A program made the position numbers and the translations under genes. DNA of 55,836 bases. Origin: Sphingorhabdus sp. (GTDB taxonomy: Bacteria > Pseudomonadota > Alphaproteobacteria > Sphingomonadales > Sphingomonadaceae). Location: NCBI GenBank assembly GCA_028279555.1, contig JANQNO010000006.1:1-55836 (forward strand), read 5' to 3'. This document shows, one piece after another, positions 28,227-38,585 of the stretch. The notes beneath the pieces were generated by a model. The model was not told where the DNA came from and did no database searches. It was given only the letters and a program-made list of their open reading frames with translations. Position 1 is the stretch's first letter, and every line of letters begins with the position of its first letter.

Positions 28227-28529
28227 TCAGGCTTTGCGCGAACCGGAAAGCGCCATCGCGCCAAATGCGCCGGCCACGACTTCACCGCTTATCGCATCAC
28301 CATCCACGGTGGCAGTGCATTCCAGCGTCATGGGCATAGGCACGGTCATGTCCATCTTCCATTTCAGCGTGTTTCCGTCGACGCTGCCATTTTCGATATC
28401 CATCGAACCCATGCTGCCGGCCATCTGGCCAGTGAAGCTGTCGCCATCGCTCTTTACGGTTAGAACCGAATTCTGGTCGCCCATCGGGCTCTTCACAGTG
28501 ACATCAAACTGGCCGTCTACATCTGCCAT
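28227..28529 (-). CDS. Small conserved protein of unknown function
   Basis: The 100-residue product lacks a signal peptide and is predicted to be all-beta: GQFDVTVKSPMGDQNSVLTV at the N-terminus, a Met/Gly-rich middle, and repeated short strands ending GAFGAMALSGSRK. AGGAG stands 7-8 bases before the ATG on the minus strand. It lies 30 bp beyond the M16 protease stop in the same direction. The regular strand pattern suggests a lipocalin-like half barrel, but this is a guess. Confidence 0.7.
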   Translation of the reverse strand: MADVDGQFDVTVKSPMGDQNSVLTVKSDGDSFTGQMAGSMGSMDIENGSVDGNTLKWKMDMTVPMPMTLECTATVDGDAISGEVVAGAFGAMALSGSRKA

Positions 28530-28559
28530 AATCTCTTCTCCTAAACTATAGAATCACAG

Positions 28560-31460
28560 TTACTTTTCTTCGCTGTCGGAAGCGGAGTTACCATCTTCGC
28601 CAAGGATTTCAATTGGCAATCCGATATCCTCCAGTTGCGGCTTCACCACGTCGGCATCACCGACCACGACATACAGCAAGTCTTCGCCTGTCAACTGCCG
28701 CCTTGCCGCAACGTCAATCGCCTCCGCAGTCATGCCGCGATAGGTGTCGGCAAGCTTCTCATAATAATCGTCTGGCCGCCCATATTTGACGATGTTGCGC
28801 ACGCCGGCCATCACATCGCCCGATGTTTCGAACAGCCCGGGAAGCTCGCGGACATTGCCGTTGATCGTGCGCGTCAACTCTTCGGCATTGACGCCGCGAT
28901 CGCCGAGAAACTCTTTCAGCTCCTTGCGCAGTTCCTTGATCGAATCGCCCGTGCGATCCGCCTGAACCGGCGCGAAAAGGAAGAAATTCTGCTGCTCCTT
29001 ATTGCCGCTGATCCGGCTTCCCACGCCATAGGACCAGCCTTTGGTTTCCCGCAAATTCATGTTGATACGCGAAAGGAAGCTTCCACCAAAAATTTCATTG
29101 GCTGCACGCAAGGTCTCTAGACTGTCTCGGCCCGTCACGTCGAGCACCTTCCCGGCAGCAATCACCGATTGCGGCGATTTGGGCCGATTGAACAGAATAA
29201 TTTTCGGTTCCGGTTCTGCTACTCCGCCACCAAAATCCTTCTCCGGCTTTGTCATTTCTGTGGGCTTCCAGTCGCCCAGACTATCATTGAGCAACGCCGT
29301 GACCTTGGGAAGCGTCGTGTCGCCAACCACAAAAATCCTCGCCATGTCGGGGCGCAACCAGCGCTTGTGGAAGGCCGACAGGTCATCGCGAGTCAGCTTT
29401 TCAACCACCGCCGAATCGCCAGTCCCCGAAGGCGCGATGCCATAGGGATGATCCTTGCCATATATCGCCGGCATCAGGATATTCCTGGCGATCGAATTCG
29501 GATCTTTGCGCTGGGCATTGATACGGTTCAGCTGCTGCGCGCGTATGCGCTCCAATTCCTCTCCGTCGAAGGCAGGATTGCGGATCACATCGGCCAGCAG
29601 ATCGAGAGTCGGCGCGAGATTGGCGGTCAACGCAAATGCGCTGATCACCGTTTCATCGAGATTGGCATTCGCGCTAATCGACGCACCGAGCCTTTCCTGC
29701 GCTTCGGCGAGCTGCGTGCTGGTCAGCGATGTCGTTCCCTCTTCCATCATCGCCAGCATCAACGACTGAACGCCCAGCGCGTCTTTAGGGTCGGCGGCAA
29801 ATCCCGCTTCGAAGCTGACTGCCACATTCACTGTCGGCACCGCGGCACGCCGCGCAAAAACCACTTCCATGCCATTTTTGAGCCGGCTGCGCTCGATATC
29901 GGGAAAATCGAGGCTTTGCAGCGTGCCGACCTCGGGAAATTTCGACCGGTCAGGCGGCGCGCTACTGGTGGCCGAAGATCCGATCGCGCCTAAGGCGGAA
30001 TTCCAATATCGATCCGGTTCGACCAATCCGTCAGGCTTGTCCGGCGAAACAACGGCACCGCCTCGATTTTCGCCGCCTTCGGTCCGCTCACCGGGTTCGA
30101 TGGTGAGCGAAAAGACCGGACGCGACAGCCATTTTTCAGTTATCTCCCGAACATTATCAGGTGTAGCCTTCGCGATCCGGTCCATTTCCACCTTGTAATG
30201 GCCGGGATTATCCAGATAGAGCGCGCCTTCGGCCAGCGCGACTGCCTTGCCGCCAAAACCACCGACCGATTCCAGCCCGCTTATCGCCCCGCTCAGGAAG
30301 CTGGTCGCTGCCCGGCCAAGCTCATCGGCTGTCGGGCCGCTTTGCACATATTTTGCAATTTCCTCATCGAGCCGTCTGTTTAATTCTGCCAGTTCGACGC
30401 CCGGTTTCAGATCGGCCTGAATGCCGAAAATTCCAGCTTCTTCAAAGGCTTGGGCAAAGGCCGCAACACCAACCGAAACCGGAGCATTGCGGACCAGCGC
30501 ATTGTCGAGCCGCGAACTGGAAAGCCCGCCCAGCACGGCAGCCGACATCTGCAAGGGTATTGCCTCTGCATCGTTTACGCCTGGCATCGTCCAAAGCCGG
30601 TAGATGCGTGTGGTCGGAATCAGATCCTTGATTGTTTTCGATTTCGGTGCCTCCAGCGTCGGTACGGTAACATTTACCTTTTTTACCGCTGGCCCCGGGG
30701 GGATACTGCCAAACCACTTTTGGACCTTCGCCCTGGCGGTTTCCGTGTCAATATCGCCGGCCAGCACCAGCACCGCATTGTTCGGGCCATAATTGTCCCG
30801 AAACCAGTTTCTTACGTCTTCAAGCGTCGCCGCTTCGATGTCCGCCATCGAACCGATAGTGCTGTGGTGATAGGGGTGACCTTTGGGAAAGAGATTCTCG
30901 AATGCCTCATAACGCAGCAGGCCATAGGGGCGATTATCGCCCTGCCGCTTTTCATTCTGGACGACGCCGCGCTGGTTATCGAGCTTTTCCTGGGTGACGG
31001 CACCAAGCAGATAGCCCATCCGGTCACTCTCGAGAAACAGCGCCAGATCGAGCGCGCCGGTGGGCACTGTCTGGAAATAGTTGGTGCGATCGGTACTCGT
31101 GGTGCCGTTACGATCGGTCGCGCCAATCTCTTGCAGCGGCTTGAAAAACTCGCCCGGTGCATTCTCGCTGCCATTGAACATCAGATGTTCGAACAGATGC
31201 GCAAAGCCGGTTTGCCCTTTCGGCTCATGCTTCGATCCAATGCGGTACCAGACAGAAACTGCAACGACCGGGGCCTTACGATCCTCATGCACGACAACGC
31301 GCAGACCATTGTCCAGCTCGAATTCCTCATATGGGATATCGATAGCCTTGATCAGCTCGGACACTGGTGCAGGTTCGCCGCGCTCCTTCGCAAGCGCCAT
31401 ATTTGCCGTAGCCAATGAGAGTGCAGATGCAGCCAGCGCGGCGGTCAATTTGCGGATCAT
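28560..31460 (-). CDS. Periplasmic M16 zinc metallopeptidase (double-length)
   Basis: The 966-residue enzyme has a signal peptide (residues 1-24, MIRKLTAALA start) and two M16 repeats. The inverted zinc motif HxxEH is at residues 88-92 (HLFEH), with the downstream glutamate expected in the ENxRGVVQNEK-type segment near 168-180. The second half resembles the inactive partner domain. It is likely a periplasmic peptidase that degrades peptides. I chose the ATG at 31460 because the longer frame runs into upstream non-coding DNA. It lies 122 bp downstream of the acylase. Confidence 0.92.
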   Translation of the reverse strand: MIRKLTAALAASALSLATANMALAKERGEPAPVSELIKAIDIPYEEFELDNGLRVVVHEDRKAPVVAVSVWYRIGSKHEPKGQTGFAHLFEHLMFNGSENAPGEFFKPLQEIGATDRNGTTSTDRTNYFQTVPTGALDLALFLESDRMGYLLGAVTQEKLDNQRGVVQNEKRQGDNRPYGLLRYEAFENLFPKGHPYHHSTIGSMADIEAATLEDVRNWFRDNYGPNNAVLVLAGDIDTETARAKVQKWFGSIPPGPAVKKVNVTVPTLEAPKSKTIKDLIPTTRIYRLWTMPGVNDAEAIPLQMSAAVLGGLSSSRLDNALVRNAPVSVGVAAFAQAFEEAGIFGIQADLKPGVELAELNRRLDEEIAKYVQSGPTADELGRAATSFLSGAISGLESVGGFGGKAVALAEGALYLDNPGHYKVEMDRIAKATPDNVREITEKWLSRPVFSLTIEPGERTEGGENRGGAVVSPDKPDGLVEPDRYWNSALGAIGSSATSSAPPDRSKFPEVGTLQSLDFPDIERSRLKNGMEVVFARRAAVPTVNVAVSFEAGFAADPKDALGVQSLMLAMMEEGTTSLTSTQLAEAQERLGASISANANLDETVISAFALTANLAPTLDLLADVIRNPAFDGEELERIRAQQLNRINAQRKDPNSIARNILMPAIYGKDHPYGIAPSGTGDSAVVEKLTRDDLSAFHKRWLRPDMARIFVVGDTTLPKVTALLNDSLGDWKPTEMTKPEKDFGGGVAEPEPKIILFNRPKSPQSVIAAGKVLDVTGRDSLETLRAANEIFGGSFLSRINMNLRETKGWSYGVGSRISGNKEQQNFFLFAPVQADRTGDSIKELRKELKEFLGDRGVNAEELTRTINGNVRELPGLFETSGDVMAGVRNIVKYGRPDDYYEKLADTYRGMTAEAIDVAARRQLTGEDLLYVVVGDADVVKPQLEDIGLPIEILGEDGNSASDSEEK

Positions 31461-31582
31461 GTTGAAAGCTCCCGAAAGTGGATAGTGCCTGGCGACAGGC
31501 CCTGTCGCAAAAAGGATAACGCAGCCAGCCGCGATAGCAAGCTGTCCCGCCCATTTTCGACAAACAGCATGATCTCCGGCTG

Positions 31583-33730
31583 CTAAGGCCTGTAGATCGT
31601 ACGGCCTGCCTTTTTCGACTGCGCAACGACATCCACCCAATTGAACAGAACGGGCTTATATTGCTTGTTCGAAAACAACTTCATCTGGTCGGTATAGTGT
31701 GGTGACTTTGGCCGGTTGGTGGCGGCCCCATAGGGCTGGATCGATCGGCTTTCCACATTGCCTTGGCTATCCCAGGCCACCAGCATGATAAAGCTGTCGC
31801 CGTGGCGCACGCGCATCTGGCCATCATCCGTGGGTTCCCAGATGGTTGCGGCGCGCAATGTGTCGGTGCCGCCAAACGCCGGCATATTCATGTCTCCGCG
31901 TATGAGCCGCTGCACGTCCCCCAATGGCGGATCAAGGCGTCCATAATGCTCCATCAGATGGTCGACGACTTCTTTCAGGCTTTCGCTCGCGTCGGGCAGC
32001 TTGCGGCCATTATAGGCATCGCGGGCAGCCATATGCGCCATCGATTCACCGATAGCATCTGCCTTGCCCTTACCGTCGCTATTCCAGTCCCATTGCTTCA
32101 ACAACGCCTGCGCTTCTTGCAGCTTTGGATTCTCGCCAACGTCGACCGCCAGCAGCATCTCCATCCAGCGGCCCATAAAGCTCTTCTTGCTGTAGGCGGT
32201 GTCATATTTCATTGCCATCAGCTGCTCCGGCGAGATTTTTCCTTGAAGCGGCATCAGTTCCAGCGCGCGGATAATCCGGTTGGTGCGCCGCGCTTCGATG
32301 CCCATTTCCTGAGGGAAATTCGCCGGATCGAGCTCAGAGCCTTGCCCGGCTGCCATAAAGGGTGTGTTGTTGGCGTTGATCACAAAGCCCGATGGTGGGT
32401 CAATAATCTGGGGGATATCTTCCCAGCTGCGCTTGCCGTTCCAAATGACTTCGCTCTTGTCGCCGGGAAGCAGCCCTGCATAGTCATGGCCCGGTTTCCT
32501 GTCGGGATGCAGCGCGTAATAGTAATATGCAATCTTGCCGCTTTTGTCAGCATAGACAAAATTGGTCGCCGGCGTGCCGCCGATCTGCATGGCCTGGGTC
32601 CATTCGCCGTGATCCGCTGCTTTCTGTATGCGATAATATTGCTCGACAGCCCTGATGTTATCGATTCCCGCATATCGGATCGCGAAAGCGCCATTATCGT
32701 TTTTGATCACCGGGCCATGTTCGCTGCGATAGATCGTCCGCGGCACGGGAATGACAAAGGGTCCGAATTTGGCCTTCAGCCAAACCCGTTTTTGTTCCAG
32801 CGGCTTCCATTCCCCGTCGAGGCGATATTCTGTTCCATCGTCATTCAGCACAAGTGTGTAGACATCGATCAGGTCCGGCTGATTCACCGTATTGGTCCAG
32901 CCAAGATGGCGGTTGTGCCCCAAAAGAACGAAGGGCGAGCCGGGAAACAGCGCGCCAGCAATTTGGAGCCCCTCTTCCGAATGCAGCACCGCCTCATACC
33001 AGGCGACGCCGCCTTCATAGGGCTGATGCGAATTGGAGATCAGCCAGGTCTTGCCATCGGCCATCCGCCGAGGCGCGATGGCCCAGGCATTGGAACCATT
33101 CATTTCGGCATCTTTGCCAGCAGGTGTTGGTGTACCGCCGTCACCAAGCTTTTCATAAGGCGGTTTGGGCGGTTTTTCACCATCGACAAGTTTCTCGATA
33201 GTCTGGCCGAGGCCATAGAAAAAGGGTGCCCGCAAAACGAAGCCGGCGGCCACATCGCGGCCATTCACCGGAAACAGCTTCGACAGCACGACCTCGTTGG
33301 GATGCTTTTCTGCATATCTGTTGAGCCCAGCTGCGTAGCCATCGAGCACCTGCCGAACGTCGACCGGAATCTCGTCGTATTTCCTGTCAACCGTATCACG
33401 GATATCAAGCAGATGCGCGGCAAAATCGATTGCCGCCCCTTCCTCGCCCATGATGGCCCCACTGCGCGCGCGAGTCATAGCGATCACCTCCTGAATGACC
33501 GGAAAATCATCCTCGCTATGCGCATAGGCGAGCCCATAGGCTGTATCCGCATCGGTCTTGCCTTTGACATGCGGCACGCCGAAATTGTCGCGGGCAATCT
33601 GTACGTCATATTCGCGCTTGACGGGTGACTCTGCCTCGCTGGCGCTGATAGGTTCCCAGAAGGCCAGCCCGGCTGCAATGACAACCACCAGCACCAACAA
33701 GGACACAGTTGTTTTCCTGAAAATCTTCAT
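31583..33730 (-). CDS. Penicillin-acylase-family N-terminal nucleophile hydrolase
   Basis: The 715-residue proenzyme has an N-terminal anchor or signal (residues 8-25). It belongs to the family that includes penicillin G acylase and acyl-homoserine-lactone acylases. Self-cleavage would occur before Ser213 in NGSNAWA, making a new N-terminal serine nucleophile. Upstream lies DNFGVPHVKGKTDADTAYGL, the typical alpha-subunit start. The beta chain shows NSHQPY and GHNRHLGWTNT. The substrate (beta-lactam, acyl-homoserine lactone or other amide) cannot be read from sequence. The ATG at 33730 is chosen over 33751. Confidence 0.9.
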   Translation of the reverse strand: MKIFRKTTVSLLVLVVVIAAGLAFWEPISASEAESPVKREYDVQIARDNFGVPHVKGKTDADTAYGLAYAHSEDDFPVIQEVIAMTRARSGAIMGEEGAAIDFAAHLLDIRDTVDRKYDEIPVDVRQVLDGYAAGLNRYAEKHPNEVVLSKLFPVNGRDVAAGFVLRAPFFYGLGQTIEKLVDGEKPPKPPYEKLGDGGTPTPAGKDAEMNGSNAWAIAPRRMADGKTWLISNSHQPYEGGVAWYEAVLHSEEGLQIAGALFPGSPFVLLGHNRHLGWTNTVNQPDLIDVYTLVLNDDGTEYRLDGEWKPLEQKRVWLKAKFGPFVIPVPRTIYRSEHGPVIKNDNGAFAIRYAGIDNIRAVEQYYRIQKAADHGEWTQAMQIGGTPATNFVYADKSGKIAYYYYALHPDRKPGHDYAGLLPGDKSEVIWNGKRSWEDIPQIIDPPSGFVINANNTPFMAAGQGSELDPANFPQEMGIEARRTNRIIRALELMPLQGKISPEQLMAMKYDTAYSKKSFMGRWMEMLLAVDVGENPKLQEAQALLKQWDWNSDGKGKADAIGESMAHMAARDAYNGRKLPDASESLKEVVDHLMEHYGRLDPPLGDVQRLIRGDMNMPAFGGTDTLRAATIWEPTDDGQMRVRHGDSFIMLVAWDSQGNVESRSIQPYGAATNRPKSPHYTDQMKLFSNKQYKPVLFNWVDVVAQSKKAGRTIYRP

Positions 33731-33848
33731 AGAACCTAATCGCCTCCTCACCGGTTAGCCGGTTGCATTATGGGCAATAATTTCCCAGATGCACGGGCAT
33801 GTAAGTGAAAAGGAAATGGCACCCATGCAACCATTTTTTCCGTTTCAC

Positions 33849-33877
33849 CTTGTGTGGTATTTTTGCAACATTATATC
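33849..33877 (+). promoter_or_regulatory. Candidate clpB promoter
   Basis: CTTGTG (33849-33854) and TATATC (33872-33877) are spaced by 17 bp in an A/T-rich stretch about 60 bp before the clpB ATG. This fits a sigma-70-type layout with an alphaproteobacterial -35. I do not see a clear heat-shock (RpoH) -10 of the CCCAT type. Confidence 0.3.
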
Positions 33878-33938
33878 TGTCCTAAAGCACCCTACATCTG
33901 TGTTAGGGACGTATAACACCAAAGGCTAGGGATTGGCG

Positions 33939-36521
33939 ATGGATCTCGAGAAATTTACCGATCGCGCGAAGGGCTTTCTGCAGAGCGCACAAACCGTTGC
34001 GATACGCATGTCGCATCAGCGCATCTCTCCTGAACATCTTCTGAAAGCTCTGCTCGAAGATGATCAAGGAATGGCAGCTGGGCTGATCAGCAAGGCCGGC
34101 GGCGACGTCACCCGGGCCCAGACCTTGACAGACGAAGCGCTCGGGAAGATTCCCGCTGTATCGGGCGGCGGTGCGCAGCAAACGCCGGGCCTCGACAATG
34201 ATGCCGTGCGCGTGCTCGACAATGCCGAAACCGTCGCCGAGAAAGCGGGTGACAGCTATGTAACGGTGGAGCGGCTGCTGCTGGCTCTGGTGCTCGCCAA
34301 AACCACCAAGGCAGGTAAGGCGCTCGCCGAAGCTGGCCTGACCGCCGAAGCTCTCAACAGCGCGATCAATGAACTGCGCGGGGGCAGGACGGCGGATACC
34401 GCGTCTGCCGAGGACCGCTATGATGCCCTGAAGAAATTTGCCCGCGACCTCACCGAAGTGGCGCGCGAAGGCAAGCTCGATCCCGTCATCGGCCGCGACG
34501 AGGAAATCCGCCGCACCGTGCAAATTCTCGCCCGCCGGACCAAAAATAATCCGGTGCTTATCGGTGAACCGGGCGTCGGCAAGACCGCTATCGCCGAAGG
34601 ACTCGCGCTGCGCATTGCCAATGGCGACGTGCCGGATTCGCTCAAGGACCGGCAGTTGATGGCGCTCGATATGGGCAGCCTGATCGCCGGTGCCAAATAT
34701 CGCGGCGAGTTTGAAGAGCGGCTGAAAGGCGTGCTCGACGAGGTCAAGCAGGGCGAAGGCGATATCATCCTGTTTATCGACGAGATGCATACGCTGGTCG
34801 GTGCTGGCAAGAGCGAGGGCGCGATGGACGCCTCCAATCTGCTCAAGCCCGCTCTGGCGCGGGGGGAACTCCATTGCATTGGTGCGACCACGCTCGACGA
34901 GTATCAGAAACATGTCGAAAAAGACCCGGCCTTGCAGCGCCGTTTTCAGCCGGTCTTCATCGACGAACCGAGTGTCGAGGACACGATCTCGATTTTGCGC
35001 GGGATCAAGGAGAAGTACGAGCTGCACCACGGCGTCAGGATTACCGATGGCGCTCTGGTCAGCGCCGCCACCTTGTCCAACCGCTATATTTCCGATCGTT
35101 TTCTGCCCGACAAGGCCATCGACCTGATGGACGAAGCAGCCAGCCGGATCCGAATGGAGGTGGAATCGAAGCCCGAGGAGATCGAGAGCCTCGATCGCAA
35201 GATAATCCAGATGAAGATCGAGCGGGAGGCGCTCCAAAAGGAGAATGATGCCGCCTCCAAGGACCGGCTGAAAACGCTTGAAGGCGAACTCGCCAATCTG
35301 GAACAGGAATCGTCTGAATTGACGCAGCGTTGGCAGGCAGAAAAAGACAAGATCGCAGGCGAATCGAAAGTCAAGGAAGAGCTCGATGCAGCGCGTATCG
35401 CGCTCGAGCAGGCGCAGCGCGAGGGTGATCTCGCCAAGGCCGGCGAATTGCAATATGGAGCCATTCCCGACCTCGAGAAACGCCTCGAAGAAGCCAGCGC
35501 GCACACCGAAAATGCGATGCTCAAGGAAGAGGTGACATCTGAAGATATCGCCAGCGTTGTTGCCAAATGGACCGGTATTCCGGTTGAGAAGATGATGGAG
35601 GGCGAGCGCGACAAACTGCTCAAAATGGAAGAGTGGATTTCAAAGCGCGTCATTGGCCAGAAGGATGCCGTCGATGCGGTTTCAAAGGCCGTTCGCAGAT
35701 CGCGTGCGGGATTACAGGATCCGGGCCGTCCGCTCGGCTCATTCCTCTTCCTGGGACCAACTGGTGTCGGCAAGACCGAGCTTACAAAATCGCTCGCTGC
35801 TTTCCTCTTCGATGATGAAAGCGCGATGGTGCGCATCGATATGAGCGAATTTATGGAAAAGCACTCGGTCGCTCGCCTCATCGGTGCACCTCCGGGCTAT
35901 GTCGGCTATGAGGAAGGCGGCGTGCTGACCGAAGCCGTCCGCCGCCGCCCCTATCAGGTTGTTCTGTTTGATGAGGTTGAAAAGGCGCATGGCGATGTCT
36001 TTAATATTCTGTTGCAGGTGCTAGATGATGGTCACCTGACAGATGGTCAGGGTCGCCGCGTGGACTTTTCCAATACTCTGATCATCCTGACCTCCAATCT
36101 CGGTTCGCAGCATCTCGCCGACCTCGCCGATGGCGAACCGGTGTCCAAGGCCGAAGACGCCGTGATGGATGTTGTGCGCGGCCATTTCCGACCCGAGTTC
36201 CTGAACCGCCTTGACGAGATCATTTTGTTTCACCGGCTTGCGCCTGAACATATGGCACCGATCGTCGATATCCAGGTCGGACGCGTGCAGAAACTGCTAA
36301 AGGATCGTAAGATCACGCTCGAACTGACCGACAAGGCGAGGAATTGGATCGGCCGTGTTGGATATGACCCTGTCTATGGGGCCCGCCCGCTCAAGCGCGC
36401 AATCCAGCGCCATTTGCAGGACAAGCTGGCCGACATGATATTGCGCGGCGACGTGCCTGATGGAAGCACTGTTTCGGTCGAGGAGGGCGATGGTGAGCTG
36501 AAGCTGGCAGCGGCGGAATAG
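33939..36521 (+). CDS. clpB: ATP-dependent disaggregase ClpB
   Basis: ClpB is the hexameric AAA+ chaperone that threads proteins out of aggregates with DnaK. The 860-residue protein contains the N-domain ([16 protein letters not shown] start), the first AAA module with Walker [10 protein letters not shown] near 209-217, the long middle coiled-coil domain (about 400-520) and the second AAA module with Walker [10 protein letters not shown] near 606-614. A pore-loop segment [11 protein letters not shown] is present. The ATG at 33939 is preferred over the TTG two codons earlier. Confidence 0.97.
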   Translation: MDLEKFTDRAKGFLQSAQTVAIRMSHQRISPEHLLKALLEDDQGMAAGLISKAGGDVTRAQTLTDEALGKIPAVSGGGAQQTPGLDNDAVRVLDNAETVAEKAGDSYVTVERLLLALVLAKTTKAGKALAEAGLTAEALNSAINELRGGRTADTASAEDRYDALKKFARDLTEVAREGKLDPVIGRDEEIRRTVQILARRTKNNPVLIGEPGVGKTAIAEGLALRIANGDVPDSLKDRQLMALDMGSLIAGAKYRGEFEERLKGVLDEVKQGEGDIILFIDEMHTLVGAGKSEGAMDASNLLKPALARGELHCIGATTLDEYQKHVEKDPALQRRFQPVFIDEPSVEDTISILRGIKEKYELHHGVRITDGALVSAATLSNRYISDRFLPDKAIDLMDEAASRIRMEVESKPEEIESLDRKIIQMKIEREALQKENDAASKDRLKTLEGELANLEQESSELTQRWQAEKDKIAGESKVKEELDAARIALEQAQREGDLAKAGELQYGAIPDLEKRLEEASAHTENAMLKEEVTSEDIASVVAKWTGIPVEKMMEGERDKLLKMEEWISKRVIGQKDAVDAVSKAVRRSRAGLQDPGRPLGSFLFLGPTGVGKTELTKSLAAFLFDDESAMVRIDMSEFMEKHSVARLIGAPPGYVGYEEGGVLTEAVRRRPYQVVLFDEVEKAHGDVFNILLQVLDDGHLTDGQGRRVDFSNTLIILTSNLGSQHLADLADGEPVSKAEDAVMDVVRGHFRPEFLNRLDEIILFHRLAPEHMAPIVDIQVGRVQKLLKDRKITLELTDKARNWIGRVGYDPVYGARPLKRAIQRHLQDKLADMILRGDVPDGSTVSVEEGDGELKLAAAE

Positions 36522-36616
36522 CGACCATCACGCATCCGACGATTGTGCATTGAGGATATGGCATTATAAGAATCACGGAATGGCCAAAAACGAGACGGCC
36601 CGCGGGAGAGGTACTG

Positions 36617-37150
36617 ATGGTGCGAAAAATTGTGGTCGGAACTGCGATCTTCTGCGGTTTCTTAGCATTGCCCGTAACTTCAATGGCATCCGACAAGGAG
36701 TTGCTCGAGCCTTTTGAGAAGTGCCGTTCGATTGCAGACGATACGGAGCGCCTTGCATGCTATGACAATGCTGTGGCGGTAGCCGGTCAGCTCGCAGAGC
36801 AATTGGCTGAGCAACGAGAGGAGCGGCGCAAGGAGGACTTTGGTCTCTCCGATCTTGACATAGCGAAACGCGATCAAGAAGCAGTTGACGAAGGCCAGGA
36901 AGGGGTCAAACGGGAGCCGGAGCCGAAACAAATAACGGCCACGCTGACCGACGCCTATCAGAATCCCCGAACCGGCAAAAAGCTGTTTGTTCTTGATAAT
37001 GGGCAGATCTGGCGTGAAACAACATCGGGAACAATGCGCCGTCTACCAAGGAACGGTACGACAATTACCGTGGAAAAGAGCAGTCTGGGCGGCTTCAAGC
37101 TGCGCGCCGAGGGACGCCGGGGCTTTGCTTACGTGAAGCGCATAAAGTAG
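36617..37150 (+). CDS. Secreted protein with CYD-type cysteine pair
   Basis: The 177-residue product has a signal peptide (residues 1-25, ending SMAS), then EPFEKCRSIADDTERLACYDNA, a cysteine-pair motif seen in several periplasmic families such as those near type VI secretion accessory proteins. A Glu/Arg-rich coiled-coil linker follows (about 60-110), then a beta domain with LFVLDNGQIWRETTSG near residues 124-140. GGGAGAGG precedes the ATG. The function is unknown and no secretion-system genes are nearby. Confidence 0.75.
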   Translation: MVRKIVVGTAIFCGFLALPVTSMASDKELLEPFEKCRSIADDTERLACYDNAVAVAGQLAEQLAEQREERRKEDFGLSDLDIAKRDQEAVDEGQEGVKREPEPKQITATLTDAYQNPRTGKKLFVLDNGQIWRETTSGTMRRLPRNGTTITVEKSSLGGFKLRAEGRRGFAYVKRIK

Positions 37151-37160
37151 TATATCTCGA

Positions 37161-38186
37161 GTGCCAATCGACACGGATGACATAGAAAGAAATGCCGGTT
37201 TGCTTTTGCACCGGTATGAGGAGGAAACTGACAGCTTCCAGTTCCTTTCGGTACCTAGAAGCATTCATAGCGATTGCACGTTTATAACTGAAGAGCATCT
37301 GCCGAAGGGTCTGGAACAGATTTCCATTTCCAGAGGCCAGCTTCCTTCCATCCCTAAAATCCCGCAGGCACCGCTTAACTATATTTTCCATTCGGCATAT
37401 TGCTGCTCGACCATGCTGGCGCGCGGCTTCGAGCTTGAAGGTCTGGCGATGAGCCTGAAAGAGCCGCAAATACTCAATGACATGATTGGGTGGAAACGGC
37501 GCGGGGCGCAACCCCGCGATGTCGCCGCCGTGACCGACCATGCTCTCGCATTCCTCGCCCGCCCCTTTGCCGAAAGCGAAGCTATCATCATCAAGCCCAG
37601 CAATATCGTGAACCCGCTGGCGATGGTTATGCTCGCCATGCGACCGGAAGCAAAAGCTCTGCTGCTACACGCCCCGCTGGAGAATTATCTCAATTCGATA
37701 GCGCGAAAGAAAATGTGGGGCCGTCTCTGGGTTCGAGAGCTTCTTGTTGGCAGAATCAAGGACCAGCTGGTGGTTGGCGACATGAACGTCGAGGAGCTTC
37801 TTGGTCTCAGTGACCTGCAAATTGCCGCCCTGGGCTGGCTTTCCGATCACCGGTTGTTCGAAATGCTCGCGTCGAAGTTCGGTGCGGACAGAGTCCGCAC
37901 TTTGGACAGTGAGACTTTCCTCGCTGACAAGAAAAGTGTGATGCAGAAATTATCGGATCACTTCGATATCCCTCTCGACAATGACAGGATCGAGAATGTA
38001 CTAGAAGGTCCGGCCTTCACGACCAATTCGAAGACAGGCGAGAGCTTCAGCGCAGACGACCGGCGGAAAATCCAGCGGGATTCTGCGGCTTTGCACTCCG
38101 AGGAAATCGAGATGGTCGCGAAATGGGCAAAAGAGCTAGCCGCAAGCTATAATATTTCTATGAAGCTTCAATTGTCCCTGGTCTAG
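37161..38186 (+). CDS. Sulfotransferase-like P-loop protein
   Basis: The 341-residue product has FHSAYCCSTMLA at residues 76-87, in the position of the sulfotransferase 5'-phosphosulfate loop. Further on, IIKPSNIVNPLAM and KALLLHAPLENYLNSIARK resemble the later core of atypical sulfotransferases. The start is a GTG at 37161, 10 bp after the previous gene. The loop uses Cys-Cys where many family members have other small residues, so activity should not be assumed. It converges with the small secreted-protein genes. Confidence 0.65.
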   Translation: MPIDTDDIERNAGLLLHRYEEETDSFQFLSVPRSIHSDCTFITEEHLPKGLEQISISRGQLPSIPKIPQAPLNYIFHSAYCCSTMLARGFELEGLAMSLKEPQILNDMIGWKRRGAQPRDVAAVTDHALAFLARPFAESEAIIIKPSNIVNPLAMVMLAMRPEAKALLLHAPLENYLNSIARKKMWGRLWVRELLVGRIKDQLVVGDMNVEELLGLSDLQIAALGWLSDHRLFEMLASKFGADRVRTLDSETFLADKKSVMQKLSDHFDIPLDNDRIENVLEGPAFTTNSKTGESFSADDRRKIQRDSAALHSEEIEMVAKWAKELAASYNISMKLQLSLV

Positions 38187-38198
38187 TTGACTGGCCCA

Positions 38199-38537
38199 TT
38201 ACGGGCCGTTGAGATCAGCATCGTAAAACCCAGGTTGATTATCCTGAACGATTTCACGGCTGCCCCTGTTGCCAGCGCGTGCCGCCTCCGCCCACTGCGC
38301 ATTGGTCATGCAGACCTTTCGGCGCTTGGCCAGCGAACCGATTACCTTCTGCCGCTTGCAGCGGACATAATCCGGATGGCGGCGGTCAGTGATCTTTTCC
38401 TTCTCTACTGTCGCCGCCAAAGCTGTTGCCGAAGCAGTTCCATCGGCAGCAGGCTTCTCATCAACAGTTGTAACCGTCACAGGCGATGAAGAGAGTAGCA
38501 GAACAGCCACACTGACATTTGTTAAAAGAAGATTCAT
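38199..38537 (-). CDS. Small secreted protein, paralogue A of a tandem pair
   Basis: The 112-residue product has a signal peptide and a C-terminal block with KITDRRHPDYVRCKRQKVIG and SLAKRRKVCMTNAQWAEAAR, containing two conserved cysteines. The neighbouring gene at 38586-38900 encodes the same block with few changes. GGAGG stands before the ATG on the minus strand. The conserved part is basic; the two cysteines may form a disulfide in the periplasm. Function unknown. Confidence 0.75.
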   Translation of the reverse strand: MNLLLTNVSVAVLLLSSSPVTVTTVDEKPAADGTASATALAATVEKEKITDRRHPDYVRCKRQKVIGSLAKRRKVCMTNAQWAEAARAGNRGSREIVQDNQPGFYDADLNGP

Positions 38538-38585
38538 GATAACCTCCTCTACTGTGTGAATAAACGGAGCGCCGCGACAGGTGCG

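Noticed and set aside
31492-31508. Perfect dyad GCGACAGGCCCTGTCGC between acylase and M16 genes, considered as terminator
   Set aside because: No T-run follows on the transcribed strand; only an A-run on the plus strand. It may be an operator, but nothing else supports this.
31763-33628. Plus-strand open frame of 621 codons antisense to the acylase
   Set aside because: Shadow of a GC-rich gene; rich in His/Arg/Cys with no recognisable domain, while the minus-strand gene is a clear family member.
33903-35504. Minus-strand open frame of 533 codons antisense to clpB
   Set aside because: clpB is unambiguous; the antisense frame has no motif and only reflects the absence of TTA/CTA/TCA codons in clpB.
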